Assembly (NCBI RefSeq): GCF_005405165.1
Contig: NZ_BJDN01000006.1
Span: forward strand, 1-64,000
Reading direction: 5' to 3'
Length of the DNA: 64,000 nucleotides
DNA from: Loigolactobacillus binensis
GTDB taxonomy: Bacteria > Bacillota > Bacilli > Lactobacillales > Lactobacillaceae
The translations under genes and the position numbers were made by a program. This document shows positions 7,884-17,700 of this stretch, one piece after another. Under the pieces are notes generated by a model. It did not search any database. It saw only the letters and a program-made list of their open reading frames with translations, and was not told the DNA's origin. Within the stretch, counting starts at the first letter, position 1, and the number at the start of each line of letters is the position of its first letter.

Positions 7884-8810
7884 CTATTTAAACGTGCCCC
7901 AAACGTTATTAGCAGTACCGGACGGGTGTGTTGGTAAATATAAATCTCTACCATTATATCCAATATAGTGTACCCAGACATAGCCGTCATAGTTGACATA
8001 GCTGTCATAATTGATCGACGCACCAGCCGGCAGCATACCCGCACGTGACGCATCTACACCAGCTAAATAGCGAACTTGAATCGGCTGATCACCGTTGACG
8101 AAAGTCCCACTTTCAGCCGTAAACCCGTTAGCCATTTTATTAGAGCTAGCCGCTGGCGCCGAAGTTGCTGGCTTAGACGGATTGTTGATCACGTTGCTGG
8201 AACCACCAAGGCTAGAAACACCTGTCACGACGTCATGACCTAATGTTGCTTGGGATACGCCCCACTTAGCCATATAAGCTACTGGATCAGAATGGTCACC
8301 CCAAATATTTTGACTAACAAAATTATGAGTAATAATGCCGCCATTAATATCATTAAATCGTAACGGAATATTAAACTGAACTGCTGAGTCATGTGCTAGG
8401 GCAACGTAAGCTGCGTAATCCTGCTTAAACTGTGCATAGCTATTGGCATGACCTAACTCAATTTGAACTGGGCTATTACTGTTGGCATAGTCACCGGCGC
8501 CCCAAGCAACATAACCAGGCTCACCGATTTTAAACACTTGGCCCCCGTCACCGACTGTATATTGAGTATATGTGTACGAAACATTCCAGTTATTGTCAAA
8601 GTAATTCGCATTCGCGGCAGCGCCAGACTCAGTCCCAACATCATGCAATACAATATACTTGTTATTCGCGATCTGTGACGATCCTTGCGAAGCGCCAAAG
8701 GCATACGTATTATTTACCGTATAGGCAGACGCTGGTGCTACTGGTGCCAACAAAAAAACAGCCGCGGCGGCGACTGTTAAACGGGTTGCTAATTTAGTTT
8801 TATTTTTCAA
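7884..8810 (-). CDS. endolysin: secreted N-acetylmuramoyl-L-alanine amidase
   Basis: This lytic enzyme cuts the amide bond between MurNAc and the stem peptide. The 308-residue protein has a Sec signal (basic KNKTKLATR, hydrophobic core, AxA-type end PASA, about 1-29). An amidase_2/PGRP-type domain (about 45-175) contains Zn-ligand-type His in VLHDVG and ITHN. A linker and a C-terminal SH3_5-like cell-wall-binding domain (about 230-305) follow. The TTG at 8810 is chosen because AGGAGG lies 8 bases before it. A Sec signal implies export without needing holin holes, as in some Oenococcus and Lactobacillus phage lysins, with the holin then triggering activity. Confidence 0.9.
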   Translation of the reverse strand: MKNKTKLATRLTVAAAAVFLLAPVAPASAYTVNNTYAFGASQGSSQIANNKYIVLHDVGTESGAAANANYFDNNWNVSYTYTQYTVGDGGQVFKIGEPGYVAWGAGDYANSNSPVQIELGHANSYAQFKQDYAAYVALAHDSAVQFNIPLRFNDINGGIITHNFVSQNIWGDHSDPVAYMAKWGVSQATLGHDVVTGVSSLGGSSNVINNPSKPATSAPAASSNKMANGFTAESGTFVNGDQPIQVRYLAGVDASRAGMLPAGASINYDSYVNYDGYVWVHYIGYNGRDLYLPTHPSGTANNVWGTFK

Positions 8811-9024
8811 CCTGATCACCTCCTGTGGGATTGTTTGTGTCAGTCAAAATTCCCATTCCAGCTAAAATCGACAAAACAGCAGTAATACCACTATATAATG
8901 CTGTGGCGTCTGTCTGTTTTACGATCACGCCAAAGGCCGCTAATAACGAAATAATGAACGCAATTACGGCAGATGACAATGTGGTCCACGCCTTGATAGA
9001 CTTCACATCAAAGTTAATTTTCAT
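8800..9024 (-). CDS. holin, phi-LC3-like
   Basis: The 74-residue protein has two hydrophobic segments (about 14-32 SAVIAFIISLLAAFGVIV and 40-58) and a hydrophilic C-terminus with LTDTNNPTGGD. This resembles the conserved tail of phi-LC3-type holins. The ATG at 9024 has AAAGGAG 8 bases upstream; the upstream ATG at 9045 would put this site inside the gene. The end overlaps the endolysin start by 11 bases. It forms membrane lesions that time lysis. Confidence 0.85.
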   Translation of the reverse strand: MKINFDVKSIKAWTTLSSAVIAFIISLLAAFGVIVKQTDATALYSGITAVLSILAGMGILTDTNNPTGGDQVEK

Positions 9025-9334
9025 TTCTAGGCTCCTTTTCATCATCGATTTGTATCTTGCTTCGTTTTAAATGACTCCGATCATACAAAATACCGATTTC
9101 TTGGTCATGCTGCCATAACTGTTTATCATGCCGATCATAATGCTGCCATAATCGATTGTGCTCGATCAGCGAATTCTCGCTAATCTGATCAATCGACTTA
9201 CTGAGTGTCTCTAGCTTATTAAGCAGCGGTTTGACAATAAATCCATAAGTTCCGGACAAAATACCAACAATTCCTACCCATTCGCTTACCGTAAATCCGA
9301 AAATTACATGTGGTCCCAACCGCATCACCTTCAT
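9014..9334 (-). CDS. small membrane-anchored protein of lysis region
   Basis: The 106-residue protein has one N-terminal hydrophobic span (about 12-32, FTVSEWVGIVGILSGTYGFIV). A helical stretch and a charged His/Asp-rich region with a short internal repeat (LWQHYDRHD / LWQHDQE, about 63-80) follow. It could be a holin partner or antiholin; phages of lactobacilli often have such a gene just before the holin. The start may be 9334 or 9325. It overlaps the holin start by 11 bases. Confidence 0.7.
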   Translation of the reverse strand: MKVMRLGPHVIFGFTVSEWVGIVGILSGTYGFIVKPLLNKLETLSKSIDQISENSLIEHNRLWQHYDRHDKQLWQHDQEIGILYDRSHLKRSKIQIDDEKEPRNEN

Positions 9335-9362
9335 AATCTGAATCGTATTTAATTCCTACTAA

Positions 9363-10490
9363 TTATTTTGGTACTGTTGCAGACACATACTTGTGTGTTT
9401 GAGTGGTCTGGTCTTGATGAACCATAATGCTGTGTAGAGCAATATTAAAATCAGGTGTGGTTCCAGAGTTATAATCCCCAACCTCGACATTAAAATAAGC
9501 CAAACGACCTTCGTCATCAGCATTTAATTTATATAAAGTTTCGGTGTCAAAGTAGAAATACTGTTTGTTAATTCCGGTATTGTTGTCTGGTTTTAAACGC
9601 AATGCATTAACACTCGTATTAATTATCTTACCAGCATCATCAACGATAAATGCGCGTAATTTGACTGAAAAATACTGATCAGTCTCATACTCAATATATC
9701 CACTAAATGGTTGCATAGACACATATGGTATTCGCTGAATTGCAATCCCTTTAAACCCACTCACATAATTAGGTGAAACATTGGTGGTTAATGGGAACAT
9801 TAATCCACCCTGAGGGGTTAATGAGAATCCGGTCTTTTTAGCCGTTAGCGCATCGGCCGTAACGCTATAAATTTCATTTGAGAAACTAGTGGATAAGGCT
9901 TTATTATCGTAGATAGCACGCCACATGTCGCCACTAGACAATAGCGCGTTATCGTACGCTGTATATCCAGTTGCTTGATTGCTGGTGTCTACTGTGATCT
10001 TAACATTTTCCATAACAACCTCAACTAAAGGTTGGGTTGGGGTACTTGATGTAACTCGAAGGTTAAGCCAGACCCGTTTAAGAATCTTATCCGCGTTCAA
10101 ATATTCTGAGAATATGTTATCAATGTACATTGATAACTTAATATGATGTGTGCTCTCTGTAATTATTTCACTACCAATTAGCGAACTCTGATCCGTAATG
10201 TTGGAACCATTGGAGGCATATGAATTAACAAGTAGTAGTGATTTTCCTGCCACACCGGTTACATCTAGATCAACTGTGATTCGATCTCCAATTAATAGAT
10301 CGTTTAGCTCGGGTTCTAGAAAGCAATTCTGCCCACTAGCCGGCTGCTTTAGTTTAAACCACGATGAATGATAATTTGGAGCATAGATTACTCGTCCTGA
10401 TGCATTTGTGTACACATTTAAATCAGGTGTAATAAGATTAGAGTAACTTCGAAATGCATTCGCTGGCGATATATAAAAACTATATTGCAT
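9363..10490 (-). CDS. putative baseplate or receptor-binding protein
   Basis: The 375-residue protein is rich in beta-strand-forming Ser/Thr/Asn/Tyr, without membrane segments. It starts MQYSFYISPANAFRSY after a GGGGGAAA stretch. Two similar-looking halves (about 30-170 and 200-360) may be carbohydrate-binding jelly-roll modules. Position after the BppU/GDPD protein and before the lysis genes suggests a host-recognition part of the baseplate. No family recognised with certainty. Confidence 0.6.
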   Translation of the reverse strand: MQYSFYISPANAFRSYSNLITPDLNVYTNASGRVIYAPNYHSSWFKLKQPASGQNCFLEPELNDLLIGDRITVDLDVTGVAGKSLLLVNSYASNGSNITDQSSLIGSEIITESTHHIKLSMYIDNIFSEYLNADKILKRVWLNLRVTSSTPTQPLVEVVMENVKITVDTSNQATGYTAYDNALLSSGDMWRAIYDNKALSTSFSNEIYSVTADALTAKKTGFSLTPQGGLMFPLTTNVSPNYVSGFKGIAIQRIPYVSMQPFSGYIEYETDQYFSVKLRAFIVDDAGKIINTSVNALRLKPDNNTGINKQYFYFDTETLYKLNADDEGRLAYFNVEVGDYNSGTTPDFNIALHSIMVHQDQTTQTHKYVSATVPK

Positions 10491-10508
10491 ATTATTGTTT
10501 CCCCCTTT

Positions 10509-12002
10509 TTAAGCCTGTGTGACTGTAATTGGCAATAATGAATCTGTTTCGACAAATCGAGCACCGCGCTGAATACTGTCCTCATATTGACTAACTGAAT
10601 TAACGCCATACACATGTAAAGGAAAGCCGCTAGCTGCAATTGCACTATAATCGCGAGATAGATTCTCGTAAACAATTGAAATCACAGCATTTGTGTAAGT
10701 CTTGGCCTCAGCGATGTAATCATCAATATTATCATAACTCAACCAAGATAGGGCGGCATCTGGATATAATGCGTTAAGTCTTTTACGAGCTGCTGGATCT
10801 GAGATTACAAAAAATGAACGCCCCATTAATCCAGCCTGCTTAATTATTCCGACAACTGTGTTAATCACGTTGTCATCTTGCCAATCTAATTTGCCACCAT
10901 CGATATTGACACCCATGCCATACTGATTAACCTCATGTAGAATTTCGGCTAAAGTGGGCACACGAATGGTATTATAATCATTCTTCCCTGAGAATGCTGC
11001 ATCGACTGTCATTTGTTTCAACTGATCAAGCGTGAAATCTGATACCTTGCCAGCACCATCAGTCATTCTATCAACCGTGTCATCATGCATTAGCACAACT
11101 TGATTATCTGATGTTAATCGTGGATCACATTCAATTAATCCATATCCATACATTCCAGCATGTGCCACAGCCATAGCTGTGTTTTCGGGTGCATCAATAT
11201 GAGCACCACGATGGGCACTGAGCGGCTTAATATTGTTATAAATCCAACTTGAGTTTCTAACAGTGTCAACATAGCCACTAACCGTTTTTAAAGTATCTGT
11301 AACTGTTTTAGCGGATGCGGCAAATTTGCCATCAAATTCCCCAACTGTTATTAATCCATCAAGTTTAATTTGAGCCTCTAAATCTTTAAGCGTTGCCTGC
11401 AACTGTAATAGAACGTTAGCAGTATCATCACCCTGTTTACTCAAATCCTTAAACAGCTGACTATATTTGTCGTTCCAATCGCTAATAATCTTGCTAATGT
11501 CAGATGCAGCCTTATCTTTGTTAGCATTCATTTCATCAATGAGTTCTTGAAATGGGTCCATATAATCACTAGGAATAATGCCACTGATAACTTGGTCAGC
11601 CAGCACTTCGAATGGGAACTCAAGTGTGGCCACACTTGAACCGTCCCGATATAATCTGAAAAATGCTTGTCGATATGAGCCAAATGTGGCAAATGCTTGA
11701 GCTGGAAAATCAAATCTAAACACACCATTAGGTGCATCAAGCATTACACTGTGACGACCATCAATGATTTTACGCTCATCGCCTGTCAATCCTTCAAACA
11801 TTGGATTGATTCCAGTCAAATCAAATGGTTGGGTCATCTCTTTATCTTGATAAATAATTACTTTAACTTGGCGAAGAGAACGCTCGTATTGACGACCTTG
11901 AACCCAGTTCTTATCGCCAACTTGAACTTTGTCAATCTGAAAGCCCTCGGCCTTCTCAAACATTCCGCGCTTATCTTCAAGCGTAAATTTTAAAGTTTGC
12001 AT
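10509..12002 (-). CDS. baseplate protein: BppU-like N-terminus plus glycerophosphodiester phosphodiesterase
   Basis: The 497-residue protein begins with a BppU_N-like baseplate attachment domain (about 1-150; FDLTGINPMFEG, FRFDFPAQAF), then a helical linker (about 155-235). A GDPD domain follows (about 258-495): catalytic HRG in SAHRGAH, ENT in DAPENTAM, metal ligands in IECDPRL and LMHDDTVDRMTDG. GDPD enzymes hydrolyse glycerophosphodiesters, and phage versions can act on glycerol-phosphate teichoic acids. The protein therefore probably grips and trims host wall teichoic acid during adsorption. Substrate is inferred. Confidence 0.88.
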   Translation of the reverse strand: MQTLKFTLEDKRGMFEKAEGFQIDKVQVGDKNWVQGRQYERSLRQVKVIIYQDKEMTQPFDLTGINPMFEGLTGDERKIIDGRHSVMLDAPNGVFRFDFPAQAFATFGSYRQAFFRLYRDGSSVATLEFPFEVLADQVISGIIPSDYMDPFQELIDEMNANKDKAASDISKIISDWNDKYSQLFKDLSKQGDDTANVLLQLQATLKDLEAQIKLDGLITVGEFDGKFAASAKTVTDTLKTVSGYVDTVRNSSWIYNNIKPLSAHRGAHIDAPENTAMAVAHAGMYGYGLIECDPRLTSDNQVVLMHDDTVDRMTDGAGKVSDFTLDQLKQMTVDAAFSGKNDYNTIRVPTLAEILHEVNQYGMGVNIDGGKLDWQDDNVINTVVGIIKQAGLMGRSFFVISDPAARKRLNALYPDAALSWLSYDNIDDYIAEAKTYTNAVISIVYENLSRDYSAIAASGFPLHVYGVNSVSQYEDSIQRGARFVETDSLLPITVTQA

Positions 12003-12005
12003 ACG

Positions 12006-12341
12006 TTAAATCACTCCTTCATCTTTTAATATTTGGGTAACAACTAATTTAATTGATTGCTGATCAGTTCCTAAGATGATTCTGTTAATTCGTTCAGTTA
12101 ATTCATCAAATTGAGACGACTGATTATTATCCTCGGTATCATCAGGAATTAAATCGGTTACTTGCTTGAACATTCGTTCAAATAATCTAGCAATCACTTC
12201 CCTGACATCAACCCCATACATCTTATTTCTAAGTTCGGCTAATAATTCTTTAGTCTCATCATCTAATCCACTTGTATCATTTGGATTAACTGGATCAATG
12301 TGGGTTGGGTCACGATAATCAACACTCGTGTTTTCTACCAT
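12006..12341 (-). CDS. hypothetical tail/baseplate protein
   Basis: The 111-residue acidic protein has a C-terminal helix (about 55-105, LFERMFKQVTDLIPDD and FDELTERINRIILG). Its ATG overlaps the TAA that would end the broken Fn3-like gene upstream (TAATG), showing translational coupling. It ends four bases before the BppU/GDPD gene. Probably a minor baseplate component or chaperone; no family recognised. Confidence 0.65.
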   Translation of the reverse strand: MVENTSVDYRDPTHIDPVNPNDTSGLDDETKELLAELRNKMYGVDVREVIARLFERMFKQVTDLIPDDTEDNNQSSQFDELTERINRIILGTDQQSIKLVVTQILKDEGVI

Positions 12342-12557
12342 TATTCATCATCTCCTTCCGTGATTATGATTCGTGCAATGGGACTATATGGGCTTGCATA
12401 ATCACCAATAATGGCTTTTGCTCGCACATAATAAGTGCCGGGGATCGGCCACTTCAAAAGTATTAACAAAATCAGTTGTTGGCGTTGCGTCATGATATTC
12501 AACCTTGGCTGCGAAAGTCTTCTTGTCGTTAATCCAATTTAAATAATCATCCGCCAT
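12341..12557 (-). pseudogene. Fn3-like baseplate protein gene, frameshifted
   Basis: ATG 12557 follows a GGAGG site and opens a frame for MADDYLNWINDKKTFAAKVE, which stops at 12402. The other frame, from about 12450 to the TAA at 12341, encodes PGTYYVRAKAIIGDYASPYS and ends EGDDE. It has the YYVRAKA and SPYSP pattern of fibronectin type III-like domains. Joining the two with one base fewer between 12440 and 12455 gives one domain of about 71 residues whose stop overlaps the next start. It is therefore a natural mutation, a sequencing error or an unusual recoding site. Confidence 0.82.
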
Positions 12558-12599
12558 TTAAGTTCCTCCTTTCAGCAATCTGTATTTTCGTTAGTCTTT

Positions 12600-14078
12600 T
12601 TATTCATTTGTTGTTCCCCCCGTTGGTGCTTCCAGCGCACTAATGCGCGCGTTAATTCTTTCGTCTGCTGCCTGCAAATCGCCAATCGACTTCTGGTTAG
12701 CCAGAACCTCCGTACCGATCTCGCCCAAGTTAGCAATCACGGTGGCAGTCTGATTTTGCAAGGCTGTTAGCTGCGAAGTGATCACTGTACTTCCAGCCGT
12801 GTTGATTAAATCCTCATAATCATCTTTCAGCTTTTTCAGTGACGCACTCGCAGTTTTCGCGGCTTCCGATAATTCTGTGATTTTTGCGTTCTGACCGATA
12901 ATCACACCGTTCATTAAATCAATTTGAGCAACTGCCTTACGTTGCTTACTGTTATATTCGGCCAAAGTTAATTCCTTATCACCTATCGTCAAAGTATCGG
13001 TTTCTGGATTATCTAAATTTAAGGTTATAGTCGCAATCCTTAATTCATCGTCGATACCCATATACTCATTAATTAACCGATTGTAATTACCAACAGAAAA
13101 GCTATCAACCGCTAACCCAAAAGGTTTTAAGTCGATAGCTCCAATTTGATAGCCAACCGCAACTGGCCTATAATTTGCGAAACCTGTTTTTGCTTTAGAT
13201 AAAAGAATCTTGGCATCATGAACATCATCCCAATTTTTAGTACCACTAATTCGACCGAACTCGCCAATCAAATCGGAACGCTCTAAGTAATCATGACCAC
13301 TATTAACACTACTAATAGTTAAACGCGGACTTGCCACATCGGCACTATTTGTTTCAGTAGCGTTAGTCTGTTCGATTGTCGCACCATACGGATAAAAAAC
13401 TGAATATACTTGTGATGGATCTAGCTTTCGCTCCATGGTCTTCAAATTAGTATCAACGTCGATCACTTGGGTGGCATGAATACCGATTTCCTTTAACCAA
13501 TCGATATAATTACCGTCATTTTCATGGCGAATCCGTAACTCCCCACCCCACTTAGTAATCAGCTTTTCGTTGATTGTGGCAAGGGTTGAGGTCCCCGGCG
13601 TTACGTAATGGTAAACATTATCCGTTGAGTTTGTAATTTCTATTTTACCAACCTTAAACTGGCGATCTGCAGAAACTTGTTGATTATGAATATTGATTAG
13701 GCTGGTAAAATCCTGTGCCGGTGTTGTATTCTGGACCTTTTGAAATGGTTGCTTAGAATCATTAAGATAATCCAGATCACTAGAACAGGTTACTGCTTTA
13801 TAATATCCAGTCGATCCATCATATATTTCCTCAGCAAGTAAGATGCGTCCACGCGATAATTCGCGGCCGTCAATTTCTGATTCAATTTTATACTTGGACA
13901 CCATACCGTTAATTTCGTTATAAATCGATGCAAAGGGATAAATCTTAAAAGTGAATTTATCCGAAACATTAATACCTAAGCCTAACTGACCATCGGAAAT
14001 CACTTGGTCTAAATAACTAGCCTGCACAACAGTTCCAACTTGATCGGCAGCATCCTTGTAAAGCGTCACTTGATACAT
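12600..14078 (-). CDS. tail hub protein, Tal/prophage endopeptidase tail type
   Basis: The 492-residue protein's N-terminal part (about 1-370) resembles the gp27/Tal hub of siphophage baseplates that closes the tail below Dit. The C-terminal part (about 375-480) is a long coiled coil (ITELSEAAKTASASLKKLKD, LGEIGTEVLANQKSIGDLQ). No separate peptidase or lysozyme domain is visible, so it is probably structural. Its start overlaps the Dit stop by one base. Confidence 0.8.
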   Translation of the reverse strand: MYQVTLYKDAADQVGTVVQASYLDQVISDGQLGLGINVSDKFTFKIYPFASIYNEINGMVSKYKIESEIDGRELSRGRILLAEEIYDGSTGYYKAVTCSSDLDYLNDSKQPFQKVQNTTPAQDFTSLINIHNQQVSADRQFKVGKIEITNSTDNVYHYVTPGTSTLATINEKLITKWGGELRIRHENDGNYIDWLKEIGIHATQVIDVDTNLKTMERKLDPSQVYSVFYPYGATIEQTNATETNSADVASPRLTISSVNSGHDYLERSDLIGEFGRISGTKNWDDVHDAKILLSKAKTGFANYRPVAVGYQIGAIDLKPFGLAVDSFSVGNYNRLINEYMGIDDELRIATITLNLDNPETDTLTIGDKELTLAEYNSKQRKAVAQIDLMNGVIIGQNAKITELSEAAKTASASLKKLKDDYEDLINTAGSTVITSQLTALQNQTATVIANLGEIGTEVLANQKSIGDLQAADERINARISALEAPTGGTTNE

Positions 14079-14791
14079 TACAAGAGCTCCTTCCTAAATT
14101 TGAAATAAATCGTACCGGTGCCAGTTAAGGTGATTAAATTTTCACCGCGACTAAACTTAATAGGCGTCCTAGAATAACTTCCAGCCTTAAAGTCGACCGT
14201 TTGTCCGTTTAAATTAACTGTCAGTGTGCCTGTCACGTCTATATCAGGTGCTATTTTAATGGCAGAAGTATTAATAATTGTCACGGTGCGACTACCGTTA
14301 ACCGTGAGATCAGTAATTTGTGCAACATCCAACTCAAAGTTGAAATCATCCCAAACATCATTGCCCTCTAACTTGTCACTAATTTTAAATGGATAGGCGG
14401 TAAACGTGACTGCTAACGTGCCAGTGCCTTTCCATTCTGTGAAAGTTGGTGCTTCCTGTACTTCGGCCATAAAATAATAACCTGGTATAGAATCGTCCAC
14501 TAATTTCCGTTGAATGCCTGGAACCAGCCAATTCAGTACCTGAATCTTTTTGACATTCATAATATCCTTACGCAAGGTTCGATAATCGCCAAGATTGAAA
14601 GTGTACTTTAATTGGCGCTCACCGTACTGTTCACCAAGGATAGCGGCATAATCATAATAGCCATTACCATTTGGAATAGCGATTCGCCGTTTCTTTTTAG
14701 CAGGATTACCAATTTCTTTTTCGTTAACAGTTAAACCAAAGTCATTAAAACTAGATTGGTTATCCCAATAAATCTGCTTCCATTTAGCCAC
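14078..14791 (-). CDS. distal tail protein (Dit)
   Basis: The 237-residue protein shows Dit-family features: an N-terminal belt domain beginning MAKWKQIYWDN with FNDFGLTVNEKE, and a C-terminal galectin-like part (LTVNLNGQTVDFKAG). It forms the ring linking tail tube and baseplate hub. The GTG at 14791 is chosen because GAGGTG lies 6 bases upstream; it overlaps the tape-measure end by 8 bases. Confidence 0.85.
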   Translation of the reverse strand: MAKWKQIYWDNQSSFNDFGLTVNEKEIGNPAKKKRRIAIPNGNGYYDYAAILGEQYGERQLKYTFNLGDYRTLRKDIMNVKKIQVLNWLVPGIQRKLVDDSIPGYYFMAEVQEAPTFTEWKGTGTLAVTFTAYPFKISDKLEGNDVWDDFNFELDVAQITDLTVNGSRTVTIINTSAIKIAPDIDVTGTLTVNLNGQTVDFKAGSYSRTPIKFSRGENLITLTGTGTIYFKFRKELL

Positions 14792-17700
14792 TAAATACAC
14801 CTCTTTCCGTCAGAATATTATTTTGCATTTGATTCCTAGACACCACTGGCTCAATGCTTTGACCAACTTGTTTACCGTCTAAATAAAGATTAGGATTCTT
14901 ATCCAAAATCTTTCCTAAATAGCCAACAATATTATCTAACTTATCTAATTGCCGTAGCTTTTCCTCTAGACCATTAAAATTAGAAACTTGTACGATCCTG
15001 TTGTTGGTTACACTTTGCTGTTGTGCCTGAATCATCGGCTTGGCATCAAGCAATGTTCTAACAGCTTGATCATGCCCTGCTGTACCATTAGCAAACTGCG
15101 GAATTCCACCAAGTAAGTGGTTTGTCTTTGCTGCAGGAACGACTTGCGTATGCTTAGGCGCATTAAATACAACATTTCGCCCTACCGGAACAAACGAATC
15201 ACCATTAGGAAACCTAACTAATTCACGAAAAACAGGCCCAGCTTGATCATTGACCATTATTGCGCCACCAGCAAAATCTCTGGTACCTTTTGCGCTCTGG
15301 GTTATTTTTTTATAAATTGATTTGAATATACTTGTCAGCGTTACAGTATGGTCTCTTTTGTTTGCAAAAGCCCCAACTGCACTACTTGCAGCATTGGCTG
15401 GTCCAGACGCGTGATCTGCTGCATTTGCATTTTTAGTTGATCCCGGTGAAGTACCGCGGAATCGATTTACCGCTCCGGTTGCGGTACCAAATTGCCCCGA
15501 AGTATGGTCACTCCCGTTAGCATTTTTGGTGCCACCGGGTGAAGTACCACGAAATGAATCAACACTTCTTTTAGCATTATTCATCTGCCCACTAGCATGA
15601 TCCGCACCGCTAGCATTTTTAGTTCCTCCTGGTGAGGTGCCGCGCCATTTATTAACGGTATCGATTGCACCTTGTACATCGCCACGACCAATTTGTTTCG
15701 CAACAGCCGTCTTTTGACCAGGTGTTAGTTTTTCCCAACCACCGAAAGTCTGGATAGCGCTCCAAACCTTATCAGAACCTTGTGTATTAGCAATCGCCCA
15801 TTTTTGGGACGGTGTTAACCCGCTCCAGATGTTCATCTTACTAGTCAAATCAGTGACGCTACCGTTACCAATCGCTTGAGCAACTGCCTGTTGTGTTTTA
15901 GGGTTCAAGGCATTAAAGGCGCCAATCCCACCGATCATTTGTAATAACTCTGGGTGGCCTAAAGACTGCACCGTTGCATTTTTTTGCTCAACAGACATTT
16001 GGTTCCAACTGTCCATGGATAGGATAGTTTTACTGACCGCCTCACCGCCAAGCGTTTGGACTGTGGCTTGTTTCTGCTCAGGCGTCATAGAATTCCAGTT
16101 CTGCAAAGTGAGTACTGCTTGCTCGACATTTTCTTTGCCAGCAGTTTTAATGATCGCATTTTGTTGTTCTGGTGTGGAGGCGTTCCACCGATCAATGCCA
16201 CCAATAGCGGCAAAGACTTCATCCTGCCCTTTTGCTTGAGCGACCGCCGTTTTTTGTTCTGGCGTTAGCTCATTCCAAAGTTTAAATTTTCCGAGTGCAT
16301 CAATAACTTTATCATTACCGGTAACTTTAGCGACCAACAACTGATTCTTAGGGGTCAATTTATTCCAAGAATTAGTTGCTAACGTCGCCTTCGATACTTC
16401 TTCCATGCCCTTGACATCCATCTTGCCCTCTTTAACCAGGAGATTGATGTCATTCCACGTATCGGAACCTGCTTTAGCCTGACCGATTATTTCCGCGGTA
16501 TTAGTTTTCATTTTGCCGGTTTTTGGATCGAAAACTAAATCATTCCAATTGTTGGCCGCATCATGAACCGCACTGGACATTTTCGTTGATGTTGATACGA
16601 TACCATCAGCAGTATCTTTCGTTGCAGAATCAGATTTTTTTACGACTTTAAGAAAAGTATCGAATGGAATACCTAGCGACTGTACAGCTAAAGCTAAGTC
16701 CCCGTACGCGGATTGTAGCTTAGTCTGCTTGGTTGCTTGATCATCAGAAGAACTGTTGATTTTTTTTACCTGGGCTAAGTAGTTATCGTAAACTGGCCCC
16801 AAGGTTGAGACATTGTCCTTAACGAATTTGGCCCAGTTGCTGTTCTTTTGTGAATCAGACAATCCCTTATTCGCTTCTCTAACAGCATCCAGCGCACCCT
16901 TATATTCTTTAGTTTTGCTGGCAGCAGTTGCATAGGCCTGATTCATCGAATTTAATTGTGAAACCGATTTATCTTTAAAATCCTCGGCAAATTGATCCGC
17001 GACAATTTTCTGTTTTTTAGAACTTAAATTGAGTCCTTTAATTTGTGCTTCGATCAAGTCATTCTGGGCATTAAGAATCATCTGGTTGTCAGCGGTTGTT
17101 CGTTTACGTTTTGACTCACTCTGACCTTTTTCGATATTGTCAACAACGCTCTGCGCATGTTGAGCCAACTGAATACTCTGTTGATAATAAGTAGCTTTCT
17201 TTTCTAAGGCAGATGTATTATAACCGTCACCTAAGCTCCGTTCAGTTTGTTGAACTGCAGCCAATTCGCGTTTGCTGCTTTGTTCAATACTGCTAGCCAT
17301 TGAATCAAAAGCTTTTTTAATCTGTTCAGTATTTTCTTGAGTCCCAGAATTAGCAGCATTCATATAAACTTTGGTTTGGGTACTAAAATTCTGCATCTTA
17401 GTCAAAGACTTATCCGCAGCGGCGCCAACATCCGTGCCCCAGCGTTCTGTCCTTTGACTAGATTCATAAGCTTTTTTACCCCATAGCTCCCATGCCGCAA
17501 CACCAACTCCAGCAGCAAGTGCGGTGGCGCCAATCGCAACGCCAACAGGGCCAATTGCTGCGAGTAAACCAGTACTTCCGGTCTCTGCAGCAGCTAATCC
17601 GCCGGCCATGCCCTCTGCCTTAACGCCAACCGTACTGGCGGCGCCGGCAAATGTAGTCGCCTCATAGGCCGAATTGGAAAATCCAGCCTTCAAAACATCT

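Noticed and set aside
8463-9070. Plus-strand frames opposite endolysin and holin
   Set aside because: No ribosome sites or family features; explained by codon bias of the minus-strand genes.
15369-16547. Regular repeats that could suggest a CRISPR array or DNA satellite
   Set aside because: The period is 90/93 bases in frame, DNA identity is low, and the repeat is visible only at protein level inside the tape measure gene.
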